Below are positions 45,766 to 55,015 of a DNA stretch of 64,000 nt, one piece after another (the first letter of the stretch is position 1; the number at the start of each line of letters is the position of its first letter). The notes under the pieces were generated by a model that saw only the letters and a program-made list of their open reading frames with translations, was not told the DNA's origin and searched no databases. A program made the position numbers and the translations under genes. The stretch is taken from NCBI RefSeq assembly GCF_002204795.1, contig NZ_NIXO01000009.1, positions 1 through 64,000 of the forward strand, given 5' to 3'. Origin of the DNA: Pseudomonas sp. K2I15 (GTDB taxonomy: Bacteria; Pseudomonadota; Gammaproteobacteria; Pseudomonadales; Pseudomonadaceae).

Positions 45766-45786
45766 TAACGAGAATTATTCGCGATT
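45766..45786 (-). promoter_or_regulatory. Probable Fur box upstream of the FecI-type gene
   Basis: Minus-strand reading gives GCGAATAATTCTCGTTAG, a good fit to the AT-rich Fur 19-mer (AATAAT-TCTC-TT pattern). It lies 30-45 bp before the sigma gene start. A further AT-rich half-site cluster lies before the receptor gene near 44175-44255. Confidence 0.55.
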
Positions 45787-45866
45787 GTGGCAGAGGTGTA
45801 AGGCGGGTGCAATTGGCGTTGGTCGGGTGGCGGCGTAATGATATCTATCATGATGATGCAGCTTAC

Positions 45867-45999
45867 TGTGGCGAGGGAGCTTGCTCCCGCTCGGCTGCGC
45901 AGCAGTCGTAATCCAGGCAGTGCATTTATTCAGTTGGAAATTGGTTGGCTGGTTTTGGGGGCGCTTCGCACCCCAGCGGGAGCAAGCTCCCTCGCCACA
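45867..45999. repeat. 136-bp inverted repeat element, copy C (divergent)
   Basis: Same layout as copies A and B, but with GAGGGAGCTTGCTCCCGCTC ends and a diverged interior that still keeps GCGCAGCAG and CGCTTCGC. It lies between the exonuclease gene and the sigma gene. Confidence 0.83.
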
Positions 46000-46000
46000 A

Positions 46001-46708
46001 TTAGAATGAGGGGGCTTGCTTGCGACGTTTCCACTGGCCCAGGCGATCTTGCAAAGCCTTGGGACTATCAATCTGCTGCTGCCGGGCCCGGCTGAACAGA
46101 ATCAACATCAACTCCGCCGTCGCCAACGCATCCGCACTGGCATGGTGACGCTCACCCACCTGCAGCTTGAAATGCCCGATCCAGTCATCCAGCCCTGCTT
46201 CGCGAATGTTCGCGTCGGGGCACAGCAGCGGGGCGATGTCGGCCACGTCCACAAAGGTGTGGTTCAGGCGATAGCCCAGGCTGTCCTTGAGCGCCCGGCA
46301 CAGCATGTGTTGGTCAAAGGGCGCATGAAACGCCAGCAACGGGCTGTCGCCAACAAACTCCATAAAGTCCATCAACGCTTCAGCCGGATCACTGCCCGCT
46401 GCAATGGCGCTGGGCCCCAGGCCGTGGATCAGCACGCTGGGGCTGAGCTTGGTCTCGGCCCGTTGCAGGGTGCGTTCGAACAGTTGGGAGAAATCCACCG
46501 CGCCGTCTTCGATCACCACCGCGCCTATCGACAACACCTGGTCGCGATTGAGGTTCAGGCCGCTGGTTTCCAGGTCCACCACCACCCAGCGCTGGTCCCG
46601 CAGCGAACCGTCCCCCAGCTCCCGAGGCTCGGGCAATTGCTCGACTCGCCGCTGTTGCGCCGCATCCAGGCCGGGTTTGGGTTTACGCAGCCAACCAAAC
46701 AAGCTCAC
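46001..46708 (-). CDS. DnaQ-like 3'-5' exonuclease
   Basis: A 235-residue DEDDh exonuclease. Motif ExoI is VVDLETSG (D45 and E47), ExoII includes FHAPFDQHML (about 127-136), and ExoIII is HHASADALATAE (about 196-207). Similar to the epsilon subunit of DNA polymerase III, but not dnaQ itself. It overlaps the preceding gene by 4 bp, so the two proteins are made together. Confidence 0.87.
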   Translation of the reverse strand: MSLFGWLRKPKPGLDAAQQRRVEQLPEPRELGDGSLRDQRWVVVDLETSGLNLNRDQVLSIGAVVIEDGAVDFSQLFERTLQRAETKLSPSVLIHGLGPSAIAAGSDPAEALMDFMEFVGDSPLLAFHAPFDQHMLCRALKDSLGYRLNHTFVDVADIAPLLCPDANIREAGLDDWIGHFKLQVGERHHASADALATAELMLILFSRARQQQIDSPKALQDRLGQWKRRKQAPSF

Positions 46709-48666
46709 AGCTGATACCGCAAGGTCAGGCTGCTTTGCAGGCGTTGGGCCTGGCGCAGGGATTCACGCAGAATGCGCCGGTCGAGGTGGTTGAGGCTGTC
46801 GGGGTCGACGCGGTTGGAGTAGGGCAGGTTCTCGCGGGTTTGAAGTTGGTGCTGCTGCATGCGGGTTTGCTGGATAAAGTGGTAGGCCTCTTCATAGGCC
46901 GCACCGTCCAGGCGCTCGATAACTTCCCTGGCCACCAGTTGGCGCAAGCGCTCCTGGGTGTTGATGGCGCTGATGCCATTGGCCAACGCCAGCAGCCGGG
47001 CACCGTCGACAAAGGGCGTGAGGCCTTGCACCTTGAGGTCGAGTGTGGCCTTGTCGGCGCCTTTGCGTGTCAGCACAAAATCCCGGAAACGCCCCACCGG
47101 CGGGCGCTGGCGCAGCGCGTTCTCGGCCAGCATGCGCTGGAACAAGCGGTTGTCCGCCACCTGGTCGAGAATGCCCTGGCGCAATTGCTCGCACCCTTGC
47201 TCGTCACCCCAGACCACTCGCAGATCAAAATAGATGCTCGAACCCAGCAGGTTCGCAGGCGTCGCCTCACGGATAAACCCGGCAAACCGCCGCGCCCATT
47301 CCGCCCGGGACAGGCACAGCTCAGGGTTGCCGGCCATGATGTTGCCTTTGCACAGGGTAAAACCGCACAGCGCCAGGCTCTGATTGATCTGTTGTGCCAG
47401 CGGCAGCAAGCGAGCACGAATCTCGTCGGCTTCAGCGGCATCCCTGGCTTCGAACAGAATGCCGTTGTCCTGGTCGGTATACAGCGTCTGCTCGCGGCGG
47501 CCCTCGCTGCCGAAACACAGCCAACTGAACGGCACGCCAGGGTCGCCCTTGTCGGCCAGGGTCAGCTCGATAACGCGGCACACGGTGTGGTCGTTGAGCA
47601 AGGTGATGATGTGGGTGATCTGGGTGGACGACGCGCCATGGGCCAGCATGCGCTCCACCAACTGGCCGATTTCGCCCCGGATCGCCACCAGGTTGTCCAC
47701 CCGCGGCGCATTGCGAATGGTGCGGGCCAGGTGCACCAGGTCCACCCGTTGCAGGGAAAACAGATCGCGCTCAGACACCACGCCGCACAGGCGCTGATCC
47801 TTGACCAGGCACACGTGGGCAATATGCCGTTCGGTCATCGCAATCGCGGCGTCGAAGGCGCTGTGGTCCGGCGTGAGAAAGAACGGCGCCTGGGTCATAT
47901 GGCGCTGAATACTCTGGCTGAAATCGCTGGTGCCGTCGGCCACCACCTGGCGCAGGTCGCGCAGGGTGAAAATCCCCAGGGGCGCCTTGTGCTCATCGAC
48001 GATCACGATGCTGCCCACTTGCTGTTCGTGCATCTGCGTGACGGCTTCGCGCAGCGGCGTCAGCGGGCTGCAGGTCACGGGGTGACGCATGGCCAACTCG
48101 CCCAGCCGGGTGTTCAGCGAATATTGCGTGCCGAGGGTTTCCACGGCTTTTTGCTGGACTTGCTGATTCACCTGATCCAACAGGCTGCTCACCCCGCGCA
48201 AGGCGAAGTCGCGAAACGCGCTGGAAAGGGCAAACAGCTTGATAAACGCAGGCTTGTTCAGTTGCAGGCAGAAGGTGTCTTCAGCGGCTTTATGTTCGGT
48301 GCGGGTCGCCCGTTCACCCAACAACGCAGCCAGCGGGAAACATTCACCGGTGGTGATTTCAAAGGTGGTTTCTGTGGAATCCGGCCGCTCGCCGACCACG
48401 CGCCCCTGCTTGACGATGTAAAAGTGTTCCACCGGCCCGCCCGACGGCTTGAGAATGCTCTCGCCGGGGCTGTAGAAGCGCAATTGGCACTGCTCTACCA
48501 GAAAAGCCAGGTGGGCGTTTTCCATCTGGTTGAACGGCGGGAAGCGTTGCAGGAATTGCAGGGTGCCGTGGATGTTCTGCAACACAGCGGTTTTTCCCGC
48601 TTGTGTGAAAGCATCAGCTTTACTCATACCTATGACCGCAGTTTTTTTGTCGTTATCGTGCCTCAT
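46705..48666 (-). CDS. cNMP-binding/CBS/DUF294 nucleotidyltransferase-like protein
   Basis: About 653 residues: cyclic-nucleotide-binding-like domain (about 35-150), two CBS domains (about 185-305), a DUF294 nucleotidyltransferase-like domain with CFGSEGRREQTLYTDQDNG (about 390-410), and a DUF294 C-terminal domain (about 500-645). Likely a signal-responsive GlnD-like transferase of unknown target. An alternative start at 48627 (MSKADAFTQAG) is possible; neither start has a strong ribosome site. Coupled to the exonuclease gene. Confidence 0.85.
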   Translation of the reverse strand: MRHDNDKKTAVIGMSKADAFTQAGKTAVLQNIHGTLQFLQRFPPFNQMENAHLAFLVEQCQLRFYSPGESILKPSGGPVEHFYIVKQGRVVGERPDSTETTFEITTGECFPLAALLGERATRTEHKAAEDTFCLQLNKPAFIKLFALSSAFRDFALRGVSSLLDQVNQQVQQKAVETLGTQYSLNTRLGELAMRHPVTCSPLTPLREAVTQMHEQQVGSIVIVDEHKAPLGIFTLRDLRQVVADGTSDFSQSIQRHMTQAPFFLTPDHSAFDAAIAMTERHIAHVCLVKDQRLCGVVSERDLFSLQRVDLVHLARTIRNAPRVDNLVAIRGEIGQLVERMLAHGASSTQITHIITLLNDHTVCRVIELTLADKGDPGVPFSWLCFGSEGRREQTLYTDQDNGILFEARDAAEADEIRARLLPLAQQINQSLALCGFTLCKGNIMAGNPELCLSRAEWARRFAGFIREATPANLLGSSIYFDLRVVWGDEQGCEQLRQGILDQVADNRLFQRMLAENALRQRPPVGRFRDFVLTRKGADKATLDLKVQGLTPFVDGARLLALANGISAINTQERLRQLVAREVIERLDGAAYEEAYHFIQQTRMQQHQLQTRENLPYSNRVDPDSLNHLDRRILRESLRQAQRLQSSLTLRYQL

Positions 48667-48873
48667 GGTCGACTTCTGCGCTGCGGGTGCCCATTGGACG
48701 TAAGTCTAGGTAGCGTTCTGCCTTCCAGTACTAGGGAAAAACCTTACATGAATATCGTCCAAACCCCGTAGAACGCCCACTAGGCAAACTTTCCGACGAA
48801 GTGCACATTGTTCGCCCTTCCGGTGATGTCTGACTTCTGTGCTGGGAGATTGATAAGAACTGCCGAGAAACGT

Positions 48874-49320
48874 ATGTCCGACCACGATATTTTGAGTGAT
48901 GCCGAGCGCGAGGCCCTGAGCGCTGTTATGCAGGAGCCTGATTTACCGCCACAACGGGTTTTGATCGTGGATGACGACAAGGACTCTCGCGAACTGCTGG
49001 CAGAAATTCTTGGCCTGGACGGAATCCGCTGCATGACCGCAGACAGTGGTGAGTCGGCGTGGGACTTGTTGAGTTCCAGCAGCTCCATTGGCTTGCTGAT
49101 CACCGACCTGCGCATGGCGCCGAGCAACGGGCTGCAATTGATTCGCCAGGTGCGCGAATCCACCCGGGCGGCGCTGCCGATCATCATCATGTCGGGGGAT
49201 GCTGAAGCACCGGATGTGATTGATGCCATGCATTTGAGCGTGGTGGACTTTCTGCTCAAGCCGATTGATAGCGTGAAGCTGGCGAAGATGGTGAAGCGGG
49301 AGTTGGGGATGGCGTCGTAG
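48874..49320 (+). CDS. Single-domain response regulator
   Basis: A 148-residue protein: short N-terminal helix, then a receiver domain (about 27-145) with acidic pocket D33-D35, phosphoacceptor D78 (LLITDLRM) and K129 (FLLKP). No output domain, so it probably signals by protein contact. The start at MSDHDILS follows GAGA. The TAG stop codon lies within the adjacent REP. Confidence 0.8.
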   Translation: MSDHDILSDAEREALSAVMQEPDLPPQRVLIVDDDKDSRELLAEILGLDGIRCMTADSGESAWDLLSSSSSIGLLITDLRMAPSNGLQLIRQVRESTRAALPIIIMSGDAEAPDVIDAMHLSVVDFLLKPIDSVKLAKMVKRELGMAS

Positions 49321-49415
49321 GAGCGAGCTTGCTCGCGAAAATCGTCAACGATAACGCAGGCACTCTGTATGAACGCGGTGGTCTTGGGTTTTTCGCGAGC
49401 AAGCTCGCTCCTACA
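49317..49415. repeat. REP doublet, GTAGGAGCGAGC type
   Basis: Starts at the last codons of the response regulator gene (TCG TAG GAGCG) and ends in CTCCTACA at 49415. Confidence 0.9.
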
Positions 49416-49417
49416 AG

Positions 49418-49450
49418 AAAAAAGCCCTGATCTTTCGATCAGGGCTTTTT
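49418..49450. terminator. Bidirectional terminator between the response regulator and glcB
   Basis: Stem AAGCCCTGATC-TTTC-GATCAGGGCTT flanked by A and T runs on both sides, so it can act on both converging transcripts. Confidence 0.9.
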
Positions 49451-49466
49451 CGTTTCCAGCGCTTAC

Positions 49467-51644
49467 TTACAAGCCATTTTTAGCCTTGAACTCACGACGC
49501 CTGCGGTGCAACACCGGCTCGGTATAACCATTCGGCTGCTTGGTCCCTTCAATCACCAACTCCACCGCTGCCTGAAACGCGATGTTGCTGTCGAAATCCG
49601 GAGCCAGCGGACGATACAGCGCGTCCCCAGCGTTCTGACGGTCTACCACCGGCGCCATGCGCTTGAGGCTTTCCATCACCTGGGCTTCATTGACGATGCC
49701 GTGGCGCAACCAGTTGGCGATGTGTTGGCTGGAGATACGCAGGGTGGCGCGGTCTTCCATCAGGCCGACGTCATTGATGTCCGGCACTTTCGAACAACCT
49801 ACGCCCTGGTCGATCCAGCGCACCACGTAACCGAGGATGCCCTGGGCGTTGTTGTCCAGGTCGTTGCGGATTTCTTCGTCAGACCAATCGGTATTTTGGG
49901 CCAGAGGAATGGTCAGGATGTCGTCCACCGATGCGCGCTCGCGCTTGGCCAGCTCGGCCTGGCGGGCGAATACGTCGACCTTGTGGTAGTGCAGCGCGTG
50001 CAGCGCGGCAGCCGTTGGCGACGGAACCCACGCCGTGTTGGCGCCGGCCAGCGGGTGAGCAATCTTCTGCTCAAGCATCGCGGCCATCAGGTCGGGCATG
50101 GCCCACATGCCTTTACCGATTTGTGCACGACCTTGCAGGCCAGTGCTCAAGCCGATATCGACGTTCCAGTTTTCGTAGGCGCCGATCCACTTCTCAGCCT
50201 TCATCGCCGCCTTGCGCACCATCGCGCCGGCTTCCATGGAGGTGTGGATTTCGTCGCCGGTACGGTCGAGGAAGCCGGTGTTGATAAACACCACGCGCTC
50301 GCTGGCAGCCTTGATGCAGGCCTTGAGGTTGACCGTGGTGCGGCGCTCCTCGTCCATGATCCCGACTTTGAGGGTGTTGCGTGGCAGCTTCAGCACGTCT
50401 TCGATGCGGCCGAACAGCTCGTTGGTGAACGCTGCTTCTTCCGGGCCGTGCATTTTCGGTTTGACGATGTAGACCGAACCGGTGCGGCTGTTCTTGCGGC
50501 TGTTGTTGCCGTTGAGGCTGTGGATCGCCGAGAGGCTGGTGAGCAGGCCGTCGAGAATGCCTTCTGGCACTTCGTTGCCGTCTTTGTCGAGGATCGCGTC
50601 GATGGTCATCAAGTGGCCAACGTTACGCACGAACAACAGCGAACGCCCGTGCAGGGTCACTTCTTTACCGTCTGCACCGGTGTAAACGCGGTCGGCGTTC
50701 ATGGTGCGGGTAAAGGTCTTGCCACCCTTGGCGACTTCTTCCGACAGGTCGCCCTTCATCAGGCCGAGCCAGTTGCGGTAGATCACCACCTTGTCATCGG
50801 CATCGACGGCGGCGACGGAGTCTTCGCAGTCCATGATGGTGGTCAGGGCGGCTTCCATCAGCACGTCCTTCACGCCGGCAGCGTCGGTCTGGCCGACCGG
50901 GGTGCTGGCGTCGATCTGGATTTCGAAGTGCAGGCCGTTGTGTTTCAGCAGGATCGCGGTCGGCTTGGCGGCGTCGCCGTGGTAGCCGATCAACTGGGCA
51001 TCGCTGTGCAGGCCGCTGTTGCTGCCGCCCTTGAGGCTGACCACGAGCTTGCCGTCGACGATCTTGTAGCCGGTGGAGTCCACGTGGCTGCCGGCAGCCA
51101 GGGGCGCGGCTTCGTCTAGGAAGGCGCGGGCGAAGGCGATGACCTTGTCGCCGCGCACCTTGTTGTAGCCTTTGCCCTTCTCGGCGCCATCGGCTTCGCT
51201 GATGGCATCGGTGCCATACAGCGCGTCATACAGGGAGCCCCAGCGCGCATTCGAGGCGTTGAGGGCAAAACGGGCGTTCATCACCGGCACGACCAACTGC
51301 GGGCCGGCCATGTGGGCAATTTCTTCGTCGACGTTTTGGGTCGAGGCCTGGAAATCCGCAGCTTCTGGCAGCAGGTATCCAATATCCTGGAGGAAGGCTT
51401 TGTAGGCCACCGCGTCGTGGGCCTGGCCGGCGTGTGCCTGGTGCCAGGTGTCGATGCGCGCTTGAAAATCATCGCGTTTGGCGAGTAGGGCTTTGTTCTT
51501 CGGCGCCAGGTCGTGGATGACCTTGTCGGCACCGGCCCAGAACTGGTCGGCGGTAATGCCGGTACCAGGAATGGCTTCGTTGTTCACGAAGTCGAACAGG
51601 ACTTTGGCGACCTGCAGGCCACCGACTTGAACGTGTTCAGTCAT
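49467..51644 (-). CDS. glcB: Malate synthase G
   Basis: A 725-residue enzyme of the glyoxylate shunt, condensing glyoxylate and acetyl-CoA to malate. The family's conserved blocks ([39 protein letters not shown] in part, [13 protein letters not shown]) are seen, and the length equals the usual size. The start is the ATG of [10 protein letters not shown], with GAGG 6 nt upstream; a GTG at 51656 was rejected. The closing terminator is shared with the response regulator gene. Confidence 0.94.
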   Translation of the reverse strand: MTEHVQVGGLQVAKVLFDFVNNEAIPGTGITADQFWAGADKVIHDLAPKNKALLAKRDDFQARIDTWHQAHAGQAHDAVAYKAFLQDIGYLLPEAADFQASTQNVDEEIAHMAGPQLVVPVMNARFALNASNARWGSLYDALYGTDAISEADGAEKGKGYNKVRGDKVIAFARAFLDEAAPLAAGSHVDSTGYKIVDGKLVVSLKGGSNSGLHSDAQLIGYHGDAAKPTAILLKHNGLHFEIQIDASTPVGQTDAAGVKDVLMEAALTTIMDCEDSVAAVDADDKVVIYRNWLGLMKGDLSEEVAKGGKTFTRTMNADRVYTGADGKEVTLHGRSLLFVRNVGHLMTIDAILDKDGNEVPEGILDGLLTSLSAIHSLNGNNSRKNSRTGSVYIVKPKMHGPEEAAFTNELFGRIEDVLKLPRNTLKVGIMDEERRTTVNLKACIKAASERVVFINTGFLDRTGDEIHTSMEAGAMVRKAAMKAEKWIGAYENWNVDIGLSTGLQGRAQIGKGMWAMPDLMAAMLEQKIAHPLAGANTAWVPSPTAAALHALHYHKVDVFARQAELAKRERASVDDILTIPLAQNTDWSDEEIRNDLDNNAQGILGYVVRWIDQGVGCSKVPDINDVGLMEDRATLRISSQHIANWLRHGIVNEAQVMESLKRMAPVVDRQNAGDALYRPLAPDFDSNIAFQAAVELVIEGTKQPNGYTEPVLHRRRREFKAKNGL

Positions 51645-52004
51645 TGCTTGCCTCACTCTGCGGAGCTTATGCGCTTTTCAGCTTTTCAATTTACCAATGA
51701 AGCCTCTGGCCATGTAAACCGTGAGCACGCCGCACCAGTACATGCCGTTGAAGGCGGCTGGGCGGGCTGCATCGCGGTGCGTGGTTGCCTTGGCAGACAT
51801 CGACCTAACGTTATGTAGTGCGCGATTGGGCATACTACATGATGAGTTGCGGTTGTGAAAATTAGACTAAATACGTCGTTTAGCGACCCACTTTGGTCGT
51901 ACGGTCACAGTGGGGTACGGGATGTTCTCAAAAAACTATTGGATTGTTCCAGATAAATATAAAAACGGTACACGATTTGTTTTCGTGAGCGCCTGCGTCC
52001 ACCT
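51645..52004. promoter_or_regulatory. Upstream region of glcB with inverted repeats
   Basis: No gene is seen here. It holds ATGTAGT (51813-51819) facing ACTACAT (51834-51840) over 14 bp, and CTAAA/TTTAG around TACGTCG near 51869-51885. These could be operators for the divergent or leftward promoters. No named regulator site is recognised. Confidence 0.35.
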
Positions 52005-52104
52005 TGTAGGAACGAGCTTGCTCGCGAAGGTTGTTAACGATAACGCGGGAAGCCTGACACCCAACGTTGCTCTCAGGTTCTTCGCGAGCAAGCTCGCTCC
52101 TACA
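52005..52104. repeat. REP doublet, TGTAGGAACGAGC type
   Basis: One arm has TGTAGGAACGAGC (a single change from GGAGC), the other GCGAGCAAGCTCGCTCCTACA in two parts. It ends 25 bp before gcvR. Confidence 0.88.
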
Positions 52105-52129
52105 AGAAGCCGAACAAGAGGACGACACC

Positions 52130-52648
52130 ATGGACCATCTCGTACTGACTGTCATCGCCCCGGACAAACCCGGCGTGGTTGAACGCATCGCCCAATGCAT
52201 CGCCTCCCACGGCGGCAACTGGCTGGAAAGCCGCATGGCGCACATGGCCGGGCAGTTTGCCGGGATTTTGCGCGTGAGCGTGCCGGCGGAAAATCGTCTG
52301 GATTTGATTGGAGCGCTGGAAGACTTATCCACCCACGGCATTCGCGTGCTGCTGGGTGAAAGCAGTTCGGTCGCCGCCAGTGAGTCGCAACCGATCGCGA
52401 TGGCGCTGGTGGGTAACGATCGGCCAGGGATTGTCCGCGACATCACCGCGCTGCTCAGCAAGCAGGGCGTCAACCTGGAGCGCCTGATCACCGACGTGCG
52501 CCCGGCGCCCATGAGCAGCGACCCGCTGTTCCACGCCGAAGCCCTGCTGGCGGTGCCATTGACGCTGCCGTTGGAGACCTTGCAGGCCGCCCTGGAAACC
52601 CTGGCGGATGACTTGATGGTGGAACTGGAACTGCGCAGCGAGGAATAG
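52130..52648 (+). CDS. gcvR: Glycine cleavage system transcriptional repressor, GcvR-type
   Basis: A 172-residue protein of two ACT domains (about 3-80 and 90-170; IAPDKPGVVERIAQCIASHG and VGNDRPGIVRDITALLSKQG). In E. coli, GcvR binds glycine and antagonises GcvA. GAGGACGAC precedes the ATG. The gene is far from the gcv genes but shares a window with betaine-to-glycine catabolism. Confidence 0.87.
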   Translation: MDHLVLTVIAPDKPGVVERIAQCIASHGGNWLESRMAHMAGQFAGILRVSVPAENRLDLIGALEDLSTHGIRVLLGESSSVAASESQPIAMALVGNDRPGIVRDITALLSKQGVNLERLITDVRPAPMSSDPLFHAEALLAVPLTLPLETLQAALETLADDLMVELELRSEE

Positions 52649-52686
52649 TTGCCCACAAGGTTATGCATGGAAATCTTGCATGGGCC

Positions 52687-52807
52687 TGTGGATAACCTGT
52701 AGAGACCCGCGGCCAGCCCACGCGGGCCGTGGCTCTTCGCCGGTTGAGCAAAAAACGAGCAGTTTCAAGGGCTTGTGCACAAACGCCGGGGATCAGGCTG
52801 TGGATAA
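52687..52807. other. Two DnaA boxes in the gcvR-rarD gap
   Basis: TGTGGATAA at 52687-52695 and 52799-52807, same orientation, 112 bp apart, with a GC-rich hairpin between (near 52708-52732). No gene in this 222-bp gap. Confidence 0.6.
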
Positions 52808-52820
52808 CCTTGGGGTGAAT

Positions 52821-52853
52821 GCCTGCAAGCCACGCCGGCTGTGGCTTGCAGGC
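52821..52853. terminator. Perfect 13-bp hairpin between gcvR and rarD
   Basis: GCCTGCAAGCCAC pairs exactly with GTGGCTTGCAGGC over a 7-nt loop, between converging genes. No U tract; probably a terminator for one or both. Confidence 0.6.
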
Positions 52854-52870
52854 GATTGTACGTTATTTGA

Positions 52871-53755
52871 TCAGTTTTTCCGTATGGTCAGCCAGGCGTC
52901 GAGGCTGTAAACCACCAGGCCGGCCCAGATAAAGCAGAAGGCGATCAGCGTGGCTGGCGCCAAGTGTTCGTTGAACAGCAGCACCGCTTCCAGCAGCACC
53001 AGGGTCGGCGCCACGTATTGCAGGAAGCCCAGGGCGGTGTAGGGCAAATGTCGCGCGGCAGCGTTGAAACACACCAGCGGGATCAGCGTCACCGGGCCCG
53101 CAGCTACCAGCCACCATGCTTCGGAGGTGCTCCAGAACGCCATCTGCGCGCTATGGGCAGACGGATTGAACAGCAGCCATGCGATGGCAATCGGCACCAG
53201 CATCCAGGTTTCCACCACCAGCCCAGGCAGCGCCTTGACCGGCGCCTGCTTGCGGATCAACCCGTAGAAGCCAAAGGTCGCCGCCAGTACCAGGGACACC
53301 CACGGCAGGCTGCCGACTTGCCACACCTGTTGCGCCACACCTACCGTCGCCAAGCCCACGGCCACCCATTGCAGGCGGCGCAGGCGCTCACCCAGGATCA
53401 CCATGCCCAGCAGCACGTTCACCAGCGGGTTGATGTAATAACCCAGGCTGGCCTCAAGCATGCGACCGCTGTTCACCGACCACACATAGGTCAGCCAGTT
53501 AGCCGCGATCAAGGTGCCGCTCAGGGCCAGGATCGCCAGGCGCTTGGGGTTGTCCCGCAGTTCGCGAAACCAGCCCGGGTGCTTCCACACCATCAGCAAC
53601 AAACTGCCGAACAGCGCCGACCACAGCACGCGGTTGACGATGATTTCTGCGGCGGGAACGCTGGCGATGGCTTTGAAGTAGATCGGGAACAGGCCCCAGA
53701 TGATGTAGGCGCTCAGGCCCAATATGTACCCGCGACGGGGGTTGGCGGCTTGCAT
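52871..53755 (-). CDS. rarD: EamA-family permease RarD
   Basis: A 294-residue protein with ten hydrophobic helices in two EamA repeats. The opening GYILGLSAYIIWGLFPIYFK and PAAEIIVNRVLWSALFG are characteristic of RarD. Transport substrate unknown despite the historical link to chloramphenicol. Confidence 0.9.
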   Translation of the reverse strand: MQAANPRRGYILGLSAYIIWGLFPIYFKAIASVPAAEIIVNRVLWSALFGSLLLMVWKHPGWFRELRDNPKRLAILALSGTLIAANWLTYVWSVNSGRMLEASLGYYINPLVNVLLGMVILGERLRRLQWVAVGLATVGVAQQVWQVGSLPWVSLVLAATFGFYGLIRKQAPVKALPGLVVETWMLVPIAIAWLLFNPSAHSAQMAFWSTSEAWWLVAAGPVTLIPLVCFNAAARHLPYTALGFLQYVAPTLVLLEAVLLFNEHLAPATLIAFCFIWAGLVVYSLDAWLTIRKN

Positions 53756-53831
53756 GCAGAATCCTTGCTTAGGCAGCTAACAAAGCCGCGATTGTAAGGA
53801 TATTTGTCAGGGGATGTGTGTTGAAAGTGCA

Positions 53832-53850
53832 GGGCCCAAGGCTTGGGCCC
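53832..53850. terminator. Palindrome after srkA
   Basis: GGGCCCAAG-G-CTTGGGCCC, 9-bp arms around one base, 13 bp beyond the srkA stop. Confidence 0.5.
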
Positions 53851-53862
53851 AGACGGTAGGGA

Positions 53863-54837
53863 TCAGAACAGCTTCAACGGTTCTTCATTGAGCGCCGACA
53901 GCTGTTCGCGCAACGCCAGCACCTGGTCGCCCCAGTAACGTTCGCTGCCAAACCAGGGGAAGCTGTGGGGGAACGCCGGGTCGTCCCAGCGCCGTGCGAG
54001 CCAGGCGCTGTAATGCATCAAGCGCAATGCGCGCAGGGGTTCGATCAGGGCCAATTCTCGCGGGTCGAAGTCGTGGAATTCCTGGTAGCCGTCCATCAGT
54101 TCCGACAGCTGCCCCAGGCATTCCTGGCGATCACCGGCGAGCATCATCCACAGGTCCTGTACGGCGGGGCCCATGCGGCAGTCGTCGAGGTCGACGATGT
54201 GGAACATCTCGTCGCGGCACATCATGTTGCCGGGGTGGCAATCGCCGTGCATGCGGATGTTCTTGTGGGGCGTGGCTTTGTAAACCTCTTCCACACGCTT
54301 GAGCAGGTCGCGGGCGACGGACTCGTAGGCTGGCAGCAGGCTGCGAGGAATGAAATTGCCTTCCAGCAGGGTGTTCAGGGAATCGTGACCGAAATTCTTC
54401 ACGCCCAGGGCTTCGCGGTGTTCGAAGGGGCGGGTGGAGCCGACCGCGTGCAAGCGGCCGAGCAGTTGGCCGAGGCGATACAGCTGGTCGAGGTTGCCGG
54501 GCTCCGGCGCGCGGCCACCCCGGCGCGGGAACAGGGTGAAGCGGAAACCGGCGTGTTCGAACAGGCTTTCGCCGTTGTGAATCATCGGCGCCACCACCGG
54601 CACTTCGCACTCGGCCAGTTCGAAGGTGAAGCTGTGTTCTTCGAGGATCGCTTCGTTGGTCCAGCGCTGCGGCCGGTAGAACTTGGCGATCAAGGGCTCG
54701 GAGTCTTCGATGCCGACCTGGTAGACACGGTTTTCGTAGCTGTTGAGCGCGAGGATGCGGGCGTCGCTGAGGAAACCGATGCTTTCGACAGCGTCGAGCA
54801 CCAGGTCAGGGGTCAGTGTTTCAAACGGGTGTGCCAT
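53863..54837 (-). CDS. srkA: Stress response kinase SrkA (YihE/RdoA)
   Basis: A 324-residue Ser/Thr kinase with a choline-kinase/APH fold: catalytic loop MHGDCHPGNMM (196-206) and metal-binding D217 (VDLDDC). In E. coli, SrkA limits stress-induced death and affects the Cpx response. The start is the ATG of MAHPFETLTP after AGGAG; upstream extension to 55041 enters a REP. Full length. Confidence 0.9.
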   Translation of the reverse strand: MAHPFETLTPDLVLDAVESIGFLSDARILALNSYENRVYQVGIEDSEPLIAKFYRPQRWTNEAILEEHSFTFELAECEVPVVAPMIHNGESLFEHAGFRFTLFPRRGGRAPEPGNLDQLYRLGQLLGRLHAVGSTRPFEHREALGVKNFGHDSLNTLLEGNFIPRSLLPAYESVARDLLKRVEEVYKATPHKNIRMHGDCHPGNMMCRDEMFHIVDLDDCRMGPAVQDLWMMLAGDRQECLGQLSELMDGYQEFHDFDPRELALIEPLRALRLMHYSAWLARRWDDPAFPHSFPWFGSERYWGDQVLALREQLSALNEEPLKLF

Positions 54838-54924
54838 GCGAACTCCTGCGCGCAGCAGGGCGCCGCGTCCGGCCGGGTATGGTAACGCACACGGGCATAG
54901 ATAGGTGGTGGCTGTGCGGACGCG

Positions 54925-55006
54925 TTCGCGAGCAAGCCCGCTCCCACACTTGACCGCATTCCAAAGGTGGAACTCGGTCAAGTGTGGGAGCGGGCATGCT
55001 CGCGAA
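54925..55006. repeat. REP pair in outward orientation with palindromic spacer
   Basis: Same reversed layout and nearly the same 34-bp spacer (CTTGACCG...CGGTCAAG, 54949-54982) as 28749-28830. It lies between srkA and the PhoX-type gene. Confidence 0.85.
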
Positions 55007-55015
55007 GAGGCCTTA

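Noticed and set aside
45836..45861. ATGATA-N2-TATCAT palindrome as a second Fur box
   Set aside because: Arms are further apart than in the Fur 19-mer, and a better site lies nearer the sigma gene.
46735..48771. 678-codon open frame opposite the cNMP/CBS/DUF294 gene
   Set aside because: Shadow frame; the minus-strand protein has four intact domains.
49506..51119. 537-codon open frame opposite glcB
   Set aside because: Shadow of malate synthase G, which is full length.
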